Assembly (NCBI GenBank): GCA_016930435.1
Contig: JAFGGQ010000124.1
Location: forward strand, 1-6,777
DNA length: 6,777 nucleotides
From: a bacterium
GTDB lineage: Bacteria; UBP14; UBA6098; JAFGQG01
Direction of reading: 5' to 3'
Part shown: positions 1 through 5,212 of the stretch, piece after piece
Position numbering within the stretch: position 1 is the first letter of the stretch
Layout: every line of letters starts with the position of its first letter
Notes under the pieces: generated by a model
What the model was told of the DNA's origin: nothing
The model's database searches: none
The model's input: only the letters and a program-made list of their open reading frames with translations
Position numbers and translations under genes: made by a program

Positions 1-146
1 ATATTAGAATATAAATTTCGGAATTAAATTTGCATTTTTTTGTATAATTCGTAATGCTCATAAATACATGTTCATCAAATGTATAACTTATATTCAACAT
101 TATCAACTGCATATTACGGGATTATAAGTATTGGGATAATAACAAG

Positions 147-174
147 TTGCAATTTATTTACAGCCATATATATT
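147..174 (+). promoter_or_regulatory. candidate sigma-70-type promoter for the hyp operon
   Basis: A TTGCAA box (147-152) is followed after 16 bp by TATATT (169-174), giving a plausible start near 181 and a leader of about 30 nt before the hypF ATG. The whole 1-211 region is strongly AT-rich, so chance matches are easy. A perfect TATAAT at 43-48 lies further upstream but has no acceptable -35 box at 16-18 bp. I see no gene in 1-211. The call is inferred from consensus only. Confidence 0.3.
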
Positions 175-211
175 TGGCAATTGTATTATTTTTTAAATAG
201 GAATATATCCC

Positions 212-2521
212 ATGCTTGATCCAGTTACTAAACGCAAGCGTCTTAATATAAGCGGAATTGTCCAGGGAGTTGGATTCCGGCCCTTTATATATAAAATGGC
301 CAATAAATATCACCTGACCGGTTTTGTGCTTAATAATCCTCAGGGTGTGATCATTGAAATCGAGGGCAAGGAATCCCAACTGATGGAATTTATTGAAAAA
401 CTTCGCCATAAAGCGCCCCCACTCTCCCGTATTGAAGGGATGACCATATCCGACATTCCTCTTCTGGGTGAAAGCCAATTTGATATTAAACCCAGCACGG
501 GGCTCAGTGAAAAGTTTGTACTCATTTCACCGGATGTAGCGACCTGTCATGATTGCCTCCAGGAGCTTTTCAATCCAAGGGATAGACGTTTTCACTATCC
601 TTTTATAAATTGCACCAACTGTGGTCCCAGATTTACAATCATCGAAGACATCCCTTATGACCGGCCTTTGACTACCATGAAAGATTTTGAACTCTGTGAA
701 GATTGCGAAAGTGAATACCGGGATCCCAGGGACAGGCGCTTCCATGCACAACCAAATGCCTGTCCAAAATGCGGCCCAAAAGTTTCACTGGGCGAGGTTA
801 AAAAGGGGAAGTGGATTCCCTTCCAAACGGATAAACCAATCGAAGAAGCAGTCAGGCTCATAAATAGAGGCTATATTCTGGCCATAAAGGGACTGGGGGG
901 ATACCATCTGGCCTGCAATGCTAAAAATGCAGAAACAGTGGATCGCCTGAGAAAAATGAAGGACCGTGGGAATAAGCCCTTCGCCCTGATGGCCACCGAT
1001 ATCAATGCCGTAAAAAATATCTGTGAAGTGAAACCAACCGAAGAACAATTGATGCTCTCCCAGCAAAGACCTATAGTCCTCCTGAAAAAGCGCTCAGGGG
1101 AAGAACACCTTTTAGCGCCCTCGATAGCACCCTGTCAAAACTACCTGGGAGTTATGCTACCCTATACCCCCCTGCACCATTTGCTGTTAGCACTGAGCAA
1201 TCAGGTATTAGTGATGACTTCCGGGAACCTCCGCAATGAACCTATCTGCTTCACTGAGAAGGATGCCTTTAAAAAACTGGAGGGTGTAGCCGACTATTTT
1301 CTGATCCACAACCGGGAAATCCACATGCGCTGCGATGATTCGGTAACCCGCGTTTTCCAGAACCAGGAAATGCCCCTTAGGCGCTCCAGGGGATATGTTC
1401 CCGAACCCGTTACCCTCCCTTTCACCACGGAAAAACATATTCTGGCTTGCGGCGCTGAACTAAAGAATTCCTTTGCATTAGGAAGGGATAACTATGCCTT
1501 CATATCCCATTATATCGGAGACCTGGAGAATTTAGAGACCTTGCAAGCATTTGAAAAGGGCATTCAGCACTTTGAACACCTCTTTTCTATAAACCCCGAA
1601 ATCATTGCCTACGACCTGCATCCTGAATACCTGCCTACAAAATACGCCCAAAAGCAATATTCCGATGAGAAATACCATTTAGTTGGGGTACAGCATCACG
1701 AAGCCCATATTGCCAGCGCAATGGTAGATTGCAAACTGGACCAGCCGGTGATCGGGGTCGCTTTCGATGGTTTGGGCTACGGAAGGGACGGGAACCTCTG
1801 GGGCGGAGAATTCTTTCTGGGTGATTATTCCGGATTCCAAAGGATGGCTCACCTAACTTATGTGCCAATGCCCGGAGGGACTGTGGCCATAAAAGAACCA
1901 TGGAGAATGACAATTTCTTACCTTACTTATTTAGGGGGAACCAATAACCTTGAATTTATGATAAAACTAACGGATGCCATTAATCCCGAGCAGATTAAAC
2001 TTATTAATAGTATGATAATTAACAAGCTCAATTCACCACTCACCTCCAGCGTCGGAAGATTATTTGATGCTGTTTCTGCACTGCTCGGAGTGTGCACCCA
2101 GGTAACCTACGAGGGACAAGCGGCTATCGAGCTGGAAGCCATTGCCGGAGATATCCCCAAAAGCCCCTATAATTTCGGGATAGAATTTGACCAGGTCTAT
2201 ATAATCAACCCGTTAAAGATTTTCGAGGAAATAATTGCCGAGCTTCAATTAGGCATTCCCCGGAGGGCAATTGCAGCTAAATTCCACGTAACCGTAGCCC
2301 AGATTATCCTTCAGACCTGCCTTAAGATCAGGGATGATACCGGGATAAATAGTGTGGTCCTTTCCGGAGGAGTATTTCAAAATACGCTTCTTTTACAGAT
2401 TGCAAAGGAAAAGCTTTCCCAAAATAGATTCAAGGTGTATATTCCTTCACGGACACCGGTGAATGATGGTTGTATTTCACTGGGGCAAATTGCCCTGGCT
2501 GGTTTTTTGTACAAGGAGTAA
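212..2521 (+). CDS. hypF: carbamoyltransferase HypF, [NiFe]-hydrogenase maturation
   Basis: HypF (769 aa, full length) uses carbamoyl phosphate and ATP to form carbamoyl-adenylate and passes the carbamoyl group to the HypE C-terminal cysteine, the precursor of the active-site cyanide ligands; it is cytoplasmic. All domains are present in order. The acylphosphatase domain (about 8-95) has VQGVGFRP with Arg23, and Asn41. Two zinc fingers use Cys112/115/134/137 and Cys162/165/184/187, with the family's 18-24-18 spacing. The YrdC/Sua5-like domain (about 205-395) has KGLGGYHL and NKPFALM. The Kae1-like domain (about 408-769) has QHHEAH (His495, His499), AFDGLGYG, SGGVFQN and NDGCISLGQ. The start is fixed: an in-frame TAA lies at 194-196 and ATG 212 is the first start, with AGGAA (199-203) 8 nt upstream. 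It is the first gene of the operon, and its last codons contain the next gene's Shine-Dalgarno. No damage is visible. Confidence 0.98.
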   Translation: MLDPVTKRKRLNISGIVQGVGFRPFIYKMANKYHLTGFVLNNPQGVIIEIEGKESQLMEFIEKLRHKAPPLSRIEGMTISDIPLLGESQFDIKPSTGLSEKFVLISPDVATCHDCLQELFNPRDRRFHYPFINCTNCGPRFTIIEDIPYDRPLTTMKDFELCEDCESEYRDPRDRRFHAQPNACPKCGPKVSLGEVKKGKWIPFQTDKPIEEAVRLINRGYILAIKGLGGYHLACNAKNAETVDRLRKMKDRGNKPFALMATDINAVKNICEVKPTEEQLMLSQQRPIVLLKKRSGEEHLLAPSIAPCQNYLGVMLPYTPLHHLLLALSNQVLVMTSGNLRNEPICFTEKDAFKKLEGVADYFLIHNREIHMRCDDSVTRVFQNQEMPLRRSRGYVPEPVTLPFTTEKHILACGAELKNSFALGRDNYAFISHYIGDLENLETLQAFEKGIQHFEHLFSINPEIIAYDLHPEYLPTKYAQKQYSDEKYHLVGVQHHEAHIASAMVDCKLDQPVIGVAFDGLGYGRDGNLWGGEFFLGDYSGFQRMAHLTYVPMPGGTVAIKEPWRMTISYLTYLGGTNNLEFMIKLTDAINPEQIKLINSMIINKLNSPLTSSVGRLFDAVSALLGVCTQVTYEGQAAIELEAIAGDIPKSPYNFGIEFDQVYIINPLKIFEEIIAELQLGIPRRAIAAKFHVTVAQIILQTCLKIRDDTGINSVVLSGGVFQNTLLLQIAKEKLSQNRFKVYIPSRTPVNDGCISLGQIALAGFLYKE
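2513..2518 (+). promoter_or_regulatory. Shine-Dalgarno AAGGAG that sets the nitroreductase start
   Basis: AAGGAG sits in the last sense codons of hypF, 10 nt before ATG 2529. It supports the start at 2529 over the earlier in-frame ATG at 2463, which would overlap hypF by about 59 bp and add 22 residues unlike this family's N-terminus. The placement suggests that translation of the nitroreductase is coupled to termination of hypF. Confidence 0.75.
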
Positions 2522-2528
2522 ATTTATC

Positions 2529-3041
2529 ATGGAATTTCAAGACTTAGTCAGAAAAAGGTACAGTGCACGGGCCTATCTATCCAAGCCCATTGAGGATGAA
2601 AAGCTGAAGTTGGTTATGGAGGCAGCGCGGGTGGCCCCCTCTTCCCGAAACATCCAGGCCTGGAAATTTATCGTGGTTCGGGAACCGGACTTGCGCCAGC
2701 AAATGATGAGGGCCGCTAATGATCAAGCCTTCGTAGGTGATGCACCGGTGATAATTGCAGGAGTTACCCTGGAACCCGATCATTACATGCGTTGCGATAT
2801 ACCAGCCGGTGTTGTTGATCTTTCCATCGCACTCGATCATTTAACCCTGCAGGCAGCTGAACTGGGACTGGGAACCTGCTGGATAGGCTCCTTTTACCAG
2901 GATAAGGTCAAAAAGATACTCCAAATACCTGAAAAGTACAAGGTCGTCTCCCTGATCACCCTGGGCTATCCTGCCGACGATCCCCAGCCTAAGTCCAGAA
3001 AACCCCTGAAAGATATCGTCAGCTACGAGAGGTTCGAGTAA
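2529..3041 (+). CDS. nitroreductase-family FMN oxidoreductase inside the hyp operon
   Basis: This is a short (170 aa) nitroreductase-fold protein. Such proteins bind FMN and use NAD(P)H or another donor to reduce varied substrates; the substrate here is unknown. The N-terminal motif RKRYSARAY (8-16) is the usual FMN-phosphate-binding element, and PSSRNIQAWKF (37-47) is the second family signature. GLGTCWIG (113-120) with Cys117 and TLGYPADDPQPKSRKPL (144-160) are typical of the compact clade. There is no ferredoxin domain, signal peptide or membrane segment, so it should be a soluble dimer. It starts 7 nt after hypF, and its stop (3039-3041) lies 1 nt before hypC. Tight packing between two maturation genes suggests co-expression and perhaps a redox role in maturation, but that role is inference. 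The start at 2529 rests on the AAGGAG and on family alignment. Confidence 0.93.
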   Translation: MEFQDLVRKRYSARAYLSKPIEDEKLKLVMEAARVAPSSRNIQAWKFIVVREPDLRQQMMRAANDQAFVGDAPVIIAGVTLEPDHYMRCDIPAGVVDLSIALDHLTLQAAELGLGTCWIGSFYQDKVKKILQIPEKYKVVSLITLGYPADDPQPKSRKPLKDIVSYERFE

Positions 3042-3042
3042 G

Positions 3043-3279
3043 ATGTGCTTAGGAATACCGGTCAAGATCATATCCCGGGAGGATAAGGAGGGCATCGCAG
3101 AGATCGGAGGCGTTGAGCGGAAGGTGGATCTTCGCCTGCTGGAAGGCGTTGAAATAGGCGATTATGTGATCATGCATGCCGGCTTTGCAATTCAGAAGCT
3201 TGATGAAAAGGAGGCTCAGGAAACCCTCCATCTTCTGCAGAGTTATCTGGATGGCAGCTTAACCCCTGGTGATTATTAA
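3043..3279 (+). CDS. hypC: hydrogenase maturation chaperone HypC
   Basis: HypC (78 aa, normal length for the HypC/HupF/HybG family) binds HypD to assemble the Fe(CN)2CO unit and then delivers it to the hydrogenase large-subunit precursor. The protein begins MCLGIPVKI; Cys2, exposed after removal of the initiator Met, is the essential iron-ligating and partner-binding residue. The beta-barrel signature GDYVIMHAGFAI (39-50) includes the conserved His45, and a C-terminal helix (about 52-68) follows. The start is certain because Cys2 must follow Met1. GAGAGG at 3027-3032, inside the end of the nitroreductase gene, is the likely ribosome binding site 10 nt upstream. The 1-nt gap to that gene implies translational coupling. 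Downstream, hypD lies in the same reading frame 24 nt away. Confidence 0.97.
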   Translation: MCLGIPVKIISREDKEGIAEIGGVERKVDLRLLEGVEIGDYVIMHAGFAIQKLDEKEAQETLHLLQSYLDGSLTPGDY

Positions 3280-3303
3280 ATCCAACAATATTTTTACGCT
3301 ACC

Positions 3304-4389
3304 ATGAAGCATATTTCAGAGTATTATCAGAAGGACATTTGCGGTAATTTAGCTGGCCAGATAAGTTCCGGCGCGAAAAACCTGGGCAGCCTGACCTTTA
3401 TGGAGGTATGCGGAACCCATACCATGTCAATTTTCCGTAATGGCATCCGGGATCTGATGCCCGGGAACATTCGCCTGCTCTCAGGCCCGGGGTGTCCGGT
3501 TTGTGTAACTCCCAACCGCCTTATCGATCAGGCTATTGCCTTAAGCAGGTTGCCCGAAATTGTTATTGGCACATTCGGGGATATGCTCCGCGTGCCCGGT
3601 TCAAGCTCTTCACTGGAAAAGGAAAGGGCAAGAGGAGCAGGGATCCACACCTTTTATTCGCCACTCGATGCTCTTGAACTGGCTAAGAATTATCCCCAAA
3701 AAACCGTCGTTTTTATCGGCATCGGCTTCGAAACAACAACCCCAACCGTTGCAGCTGCGTTGATGGATGCCCATCAAAACAGAATCCATAATTTTAAGGT
3801 GCTCGCTTCACACAAATTGGTAACCCCTGCACTCAAAGCCCTTCTGGAAAGCCCTGAACTAAAGCTTCAGGGCTTTCTTTTACCCGGCCACGTTTCAACC
3901 ATTATTGGCCGGAAGATTTACGAGTTCGTAGCCCGGGATTATCATACCCCTTCTGCTATCGCTGGATTTGAACCTGCGGATATTCTGCATGCTATTCTGA
4001 ATTTAGTTGAACAAAATAGGGATAGAACAGCCCGGGTGGATAATTGCTACAAACGCTCAGTAAAAGAGGATGGAAATAGAATAGCACTTGACCTTATGGA
4101 TCAGGTGTTCGAAGTATGCGATGCTGAATGGCGTGGGATTGGGGAGATCCCAGCCAGCGGCTTGCGGATAAGGGAGGAGTTTTCGGATCATGATGCCGAT
4201 GGGATCGAGGTTTTCGTTGAAGAGACCCGTGAAGCAGATGGTTGTATTTGCGGGGAGATACTCAGAGGTGTAAAGATCCCTGCTGACTGCCCATTGTTCC
4301 GCAAAATCTGCCACCCAGGAAACCCCATTGGCCCCTGTATGGTCTCAACCGAAGGTACCTGCGCTGCCTACTACAAATATAGTAAATAA
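3304..4389 (+). CDS. hypD: Fe-S scaffold protein HypD, [NiFe]-hydrogenase maturation
   Basis: HypD (361 aa, normal length) is the [4Fe-4S] scaffold that, with HypC, holds the iron while HypE donates cyanide and CO is added. The family's invariant motifs are present: MEVCGTHT (33-40, Cys36), SGPGCPVCVTP (60-70, Cys64 and Cys67, the redox-active thiol pair), GFETT (141-145) and GFEPADIL (221-228). The C-terminal cysteine-rich segment includes Cys314, Cys316, Cys329, Cys336, Cys345 and Cys353, ending in GPCMVSTEGTCAAYYKY. ATG 3304 is the only ATG between the in-frame hypC stop and Met33, which lies inside an essential motif, so the start is firm. No recognisable Shine-Dalgarno precedes it: the 24-nt gap is A/T-rich, so re-initiation after hypC or leader-independent binding is likely. 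hypE, the usual next gene, does not follow. Confidence 0.98.
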   Translation: MKHISEYYQKDICGNLAGQISSGAKNLGSLTFMEVCGTHTMSIFRNGIRDLMPGNIRLLSGPGCPVCVTPNRLIDQAIALSRLPEIVIGTFGDMLRVPGSSSSLEKERARGAGIHTFYSPLDALELAKNYPQKTVVFIGIGFETTTPTVAAALMDAHQNRIHNFKVLASHKLVTPALKALLESPELKLQGFLLPGHVSTIIGRKIYEFVARDYHTPSAIAGFEPADILHAILNLVEQNRDRTARVDNCYKRSVKEDGNRIALDLMDQVFEVCDAEWRGIGEIPASGLRIREEFSDHDADGIEVFVEETREADGCICGEILRGVKIPADCPLFRKICHPGNPIGPCMVSTEGTCAAYYKYSK

Positions 4390-4407
4390 GTTAATTCTCA
4401 GCCATCA

Positions 4408-4437
4408 ACCCTGTATAAGATTACCCTGTATAAAATC
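4408..4437. repeat. two-copy 15-bp tandem repeat after hypD
   Basis: ACCCTGTATAAGATT (4408-4422) is followed directly by ACCCTGTATAAAATC (4423-4437). The first 11 bases match exactly and the remaining 4 vary. It begins 18 nt after the hypD stop. It could be a slippage product, or a paired protein-binding site in which 15 bp is not a full number of helical turns. The repeat is seen directly; any function is unknown. Confidence 0.8.
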
Positions 4438-4439
4438 TT
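4417..4439 (+). terminator. weak candidate terminator of the hyp operon
   Basis: AAGATT (4417-4422) can pair with AATCTT (4434-4439) across an 11-nt loop, and CTTTT follows at 4440-4444. The 6-bp stem has a single G-C pair, and the loop is large, so it is a poor intrinsic terminator. It is the nearest stem with a T-rich flank after hypD. It partly arises from the tandem repeat in the same place. Confidence 0.2.
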
Positions 4440-4463
4440 CTTTTAAGAACACAGGAAAACAAA

Positions 4464-4514
4464 ATGGTTTTGATCGAAAGGATTGCAGCTAAATTGCAGA
4501 TGAACCTTGTTTAG
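4464..4514 (+). CDS. possible 16-residue ORF with a ribosome binding site
   Basis: An ATG at 4464 is preceded by AGGAA (4453-4457) at 6 nt and encodes MVLIERIAAKLQMNLV before a TAG. It resembles nothing I know, and nothing on this strand follows that it could act as a leader for. It could be a chance ORF or the broken start of a lost gene. The initiation signal is the only reason to list it. Confidence 0.12.
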   Translation: MVLIERIAAKLQMNLV

Positions 4515-4528
4515 TAATTTGCAGTACT

Positions 4529-4708
4529 TTAGATGGATGACCGGACATTAGGATAGTTGACCTCGCATCCGGTATAATGAAGCCTTCTTTTGGTAGGGAT
4601 TTTTGAGTTTGTGATAGCTTTAAGATCAATTTTCACGGAAGTACGTTCATTGATTTGCATTGAGAAAACCGCATAACCTTTCCGGCCAGCAATTTGGGCT
4701 TGATCCAT
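4529..4708 (-). CDS. possible 59-residue ORF immediately after atl
   Basis: After the atl stop (4714-4712) the same reading frame continues AAA-ATG and stays open for 59 codons to a TAA at 4531-4529. The peptide begins MDQAQIAGRKGYAVFSM, is basic in its second half, and contains one Cys and no hydrophobic segment. No Shine-Dalgarno lies at a useful distance from the ATG. I recognise no family. It may be chance, a decayed gene end, or a former C-terminal extension of atl cut off by the TAA. Its distal end overlaps the hairpin at 4540-4573. Confidence 0.2.
   Translation of the reverse strand: MDQAQIAGRKGYAVFSMQINERTSVKIDLKAITNSKIPTKRRLHYTGCEVNYPNVRSSI
4540..4573. other. imperfect hairpin in the convergent region
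   Basis: ACCGGA (4540-4545) pairs with TCCGGT (4568-4573). Inside it AGG (4550-4552) pairs with CCT (4561-4563), giving a stem with a 4x4 internal loop and an 8-nt terminal loop. No T-run follows directly on either strand, although TTCTTTT occurs about 13 nt downstream on the plus strand. It may help stop converging transcripts or be incidental. Confidence 0.25.
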
Positions 4709-4711
4709 TTT

Positions 4712-5047
4712 TTATAATGCTTGGGCTTCCCAACCCCAAAGCTTTAAGCTAATTCGTTCTTGCTCATCAAAGATGATCCCTTCATCTTCCAGCAGTTTTT
4801 TTTGTACCTGGAATCCTTCAGACCCCGCTGGAAAACTGATCTTCCCTCTGGAATTGATGACCCGATGCCAAGGAATACCGGGATCCCGCACTGCAGCCAT
4901 TGCATATCCTACCTGGCGAGGGCTGCATCCCCCGGCCAGACCTGCTACCTGTCCATAGGTGGCCACTCTCCCCGCGGGAACCTGATTTACTACCGCATAG
5001 ATCCTGAGATAAAGCGTCTGTGTCCTATCTTCCCTCGGTGTTTTCAT
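4712..5047 (-). CDS. atl: alkyltransferase-like protein (Atl), MGMT-type DNA-binding domain with Trp for Cys
   Basis: This 111-residue protein consists of just the C-terminal DNA-binding domain of O6-alkylguanine-DNA alkyltransferases. The active-site motif reads PWHRVI (59-64): Trp60 replaces the alkyl-accepting cysteine of PCHRV. By family knowledge it therefore cannot repair by alkyl transfer but binds O6-alkylguanine, flips the base and recruits nucleotide excision repair. TYGQVA (30-35) supplies the base-flipping tyrosine (Tyr31). PRQVGYAM (43-50) supplies the Arg finger (Arg44) that fills the gap. There is no N-terminal AGT domain, as usual for Atl. The ATG at 5047 has no good Shine-Dalgarno of its own. 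It overlaps the stop of an upstream 44-codon ORF as ATGA, which suggests translational coupling. The serine hydrolase gene lies 165 nt upstream on the same strand. Confidence 0.93.
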   Translation of the reverse strand: MKTPREDRTQTLYLRIYAVVNQVPAGRVATYGQVAGLAGGCSPRQVGYAMAAVRDPGIPWHRVINSRGKISFPAGSEGFQVQKKLLEDEGIIFDEQERISLKLWGWEAQAL

Positions 5048-5178
5048 GCGCTTTGTACTAATCTTTCGGGGAATTTAAGAAAACCGTAGGCAGGAACCTT
5101 GATAATAAGGGTGTTCTGAATAAACAGAATATAGATAAAAGTACCGGATACTAATCCGCAAGGACTTTGAAGGGGCAT
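5044..5178 (-). CDS. possible 44-residue hydrophobic peptide coupled to atl
   Basis: An ORF of 44 codons starts at ATG 5178, preceded by AAAGGAG (5193-5187) at 8 nt, the strongest ribosome binding site on this strand. It ends in TGA (5046-5044), overlapping the atl ATG by the ATGA arrangement typical of coupled genes. Residues about 9-29 (LVSGTFIYILF onward) are mostly hydrophobic and could form one membrane segment, followed by a short basic-acidic tail. I recognise no family. It may be a real small membrane protein or a translated leader whose job is to bring ribosomes to atl. An alternative start at 5202 would place the Shine-Dalgarno inside the ORF and is less likely. The 165-bp spacing between its neighbours is otherwise unexplained. 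Confidence 0.45.
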   Translation of the reverse strand: MPLQSPCGLVSGTFIYILFIQNTLIIKVPAYGFLKFPERLVQSA

Positions 5179-5186
5179 TGATTTGA

Positions 5187-5193
5187 CTCCTTT
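5187..5193 (-). promoter_or_regulatory. strong Shine-Dalgarno AAAGGAG before the small ORF
   Basis: The minus strand reads AAAGGAG here, 8 nt before ATG 5178 and about 140 nt before the atl ATG. It is too far from atl to serve it directly, so it supports translation of the 44-codon ORF, with atl reached by re-initiation at ATGA. It lies about 20 nt after the serine hydrolase stop codon. Confidence 0.6.
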
Positions 5194-5212
5194 ATAAAAC
5201 ATGATAACCAAC

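Larger units (their letters stand above)
4390..4711. other. convergent intergenic region without a confident gene
   Basis: This roughly 320-bp stretch separates the 3' ends of hypD and atl. It has a two-copy 15-bp tandem repeat (4408-4437), an AT-rich hairpin (4417-4439), a second hairpin (4540-4573), three TTGCAG hexamers (4483, 4494, 4519), a 16-codon plus-strand ORF and a 59-codon minus-strand ORF. I see no remnant of hypE, no RNA gene and no insertion-sequence end. Neither strand shows a textbook GC-rich stem followed by a T-run. Its expected role is to end transcription from both sides. Confidence 0.6.

Noticed and set aside
43-48. Perfect TATAAT upstream of hypF
   Set aside because: No -35-like box at 16-18 bp: TTGCAT at 30-35 is only 7 bp away. 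In such AT-rich DNA it is expected by chance.
64-84. Inverted repeat ATACAT / ATGTAT with a 9-nt loop upstream of hypF
   Set aside because: Only 6 AT-rich base pairs and not placed clearly against a promoter, so it cannot be separated from background.
175-191. TTGGCA stretch resembling a sigma-54 -24 element
   Set aside because: The required GC at the -12 position is absent at the right spacing.
2463-2528. Longer nitroreductase start at ATG 2463
   Set aside because: It would overlap hypF by about 59 bp, adds residues unlike the family, and lacks a ribosome binding site, whereas AAGGAG fits ATG 2529.
4557-4578. TTGACC followed by TATAAT in the convergent region
   Set aside because: The spacer is 10 bp, too short for a sigma-70 promoter, and no plus-strand gene follows.
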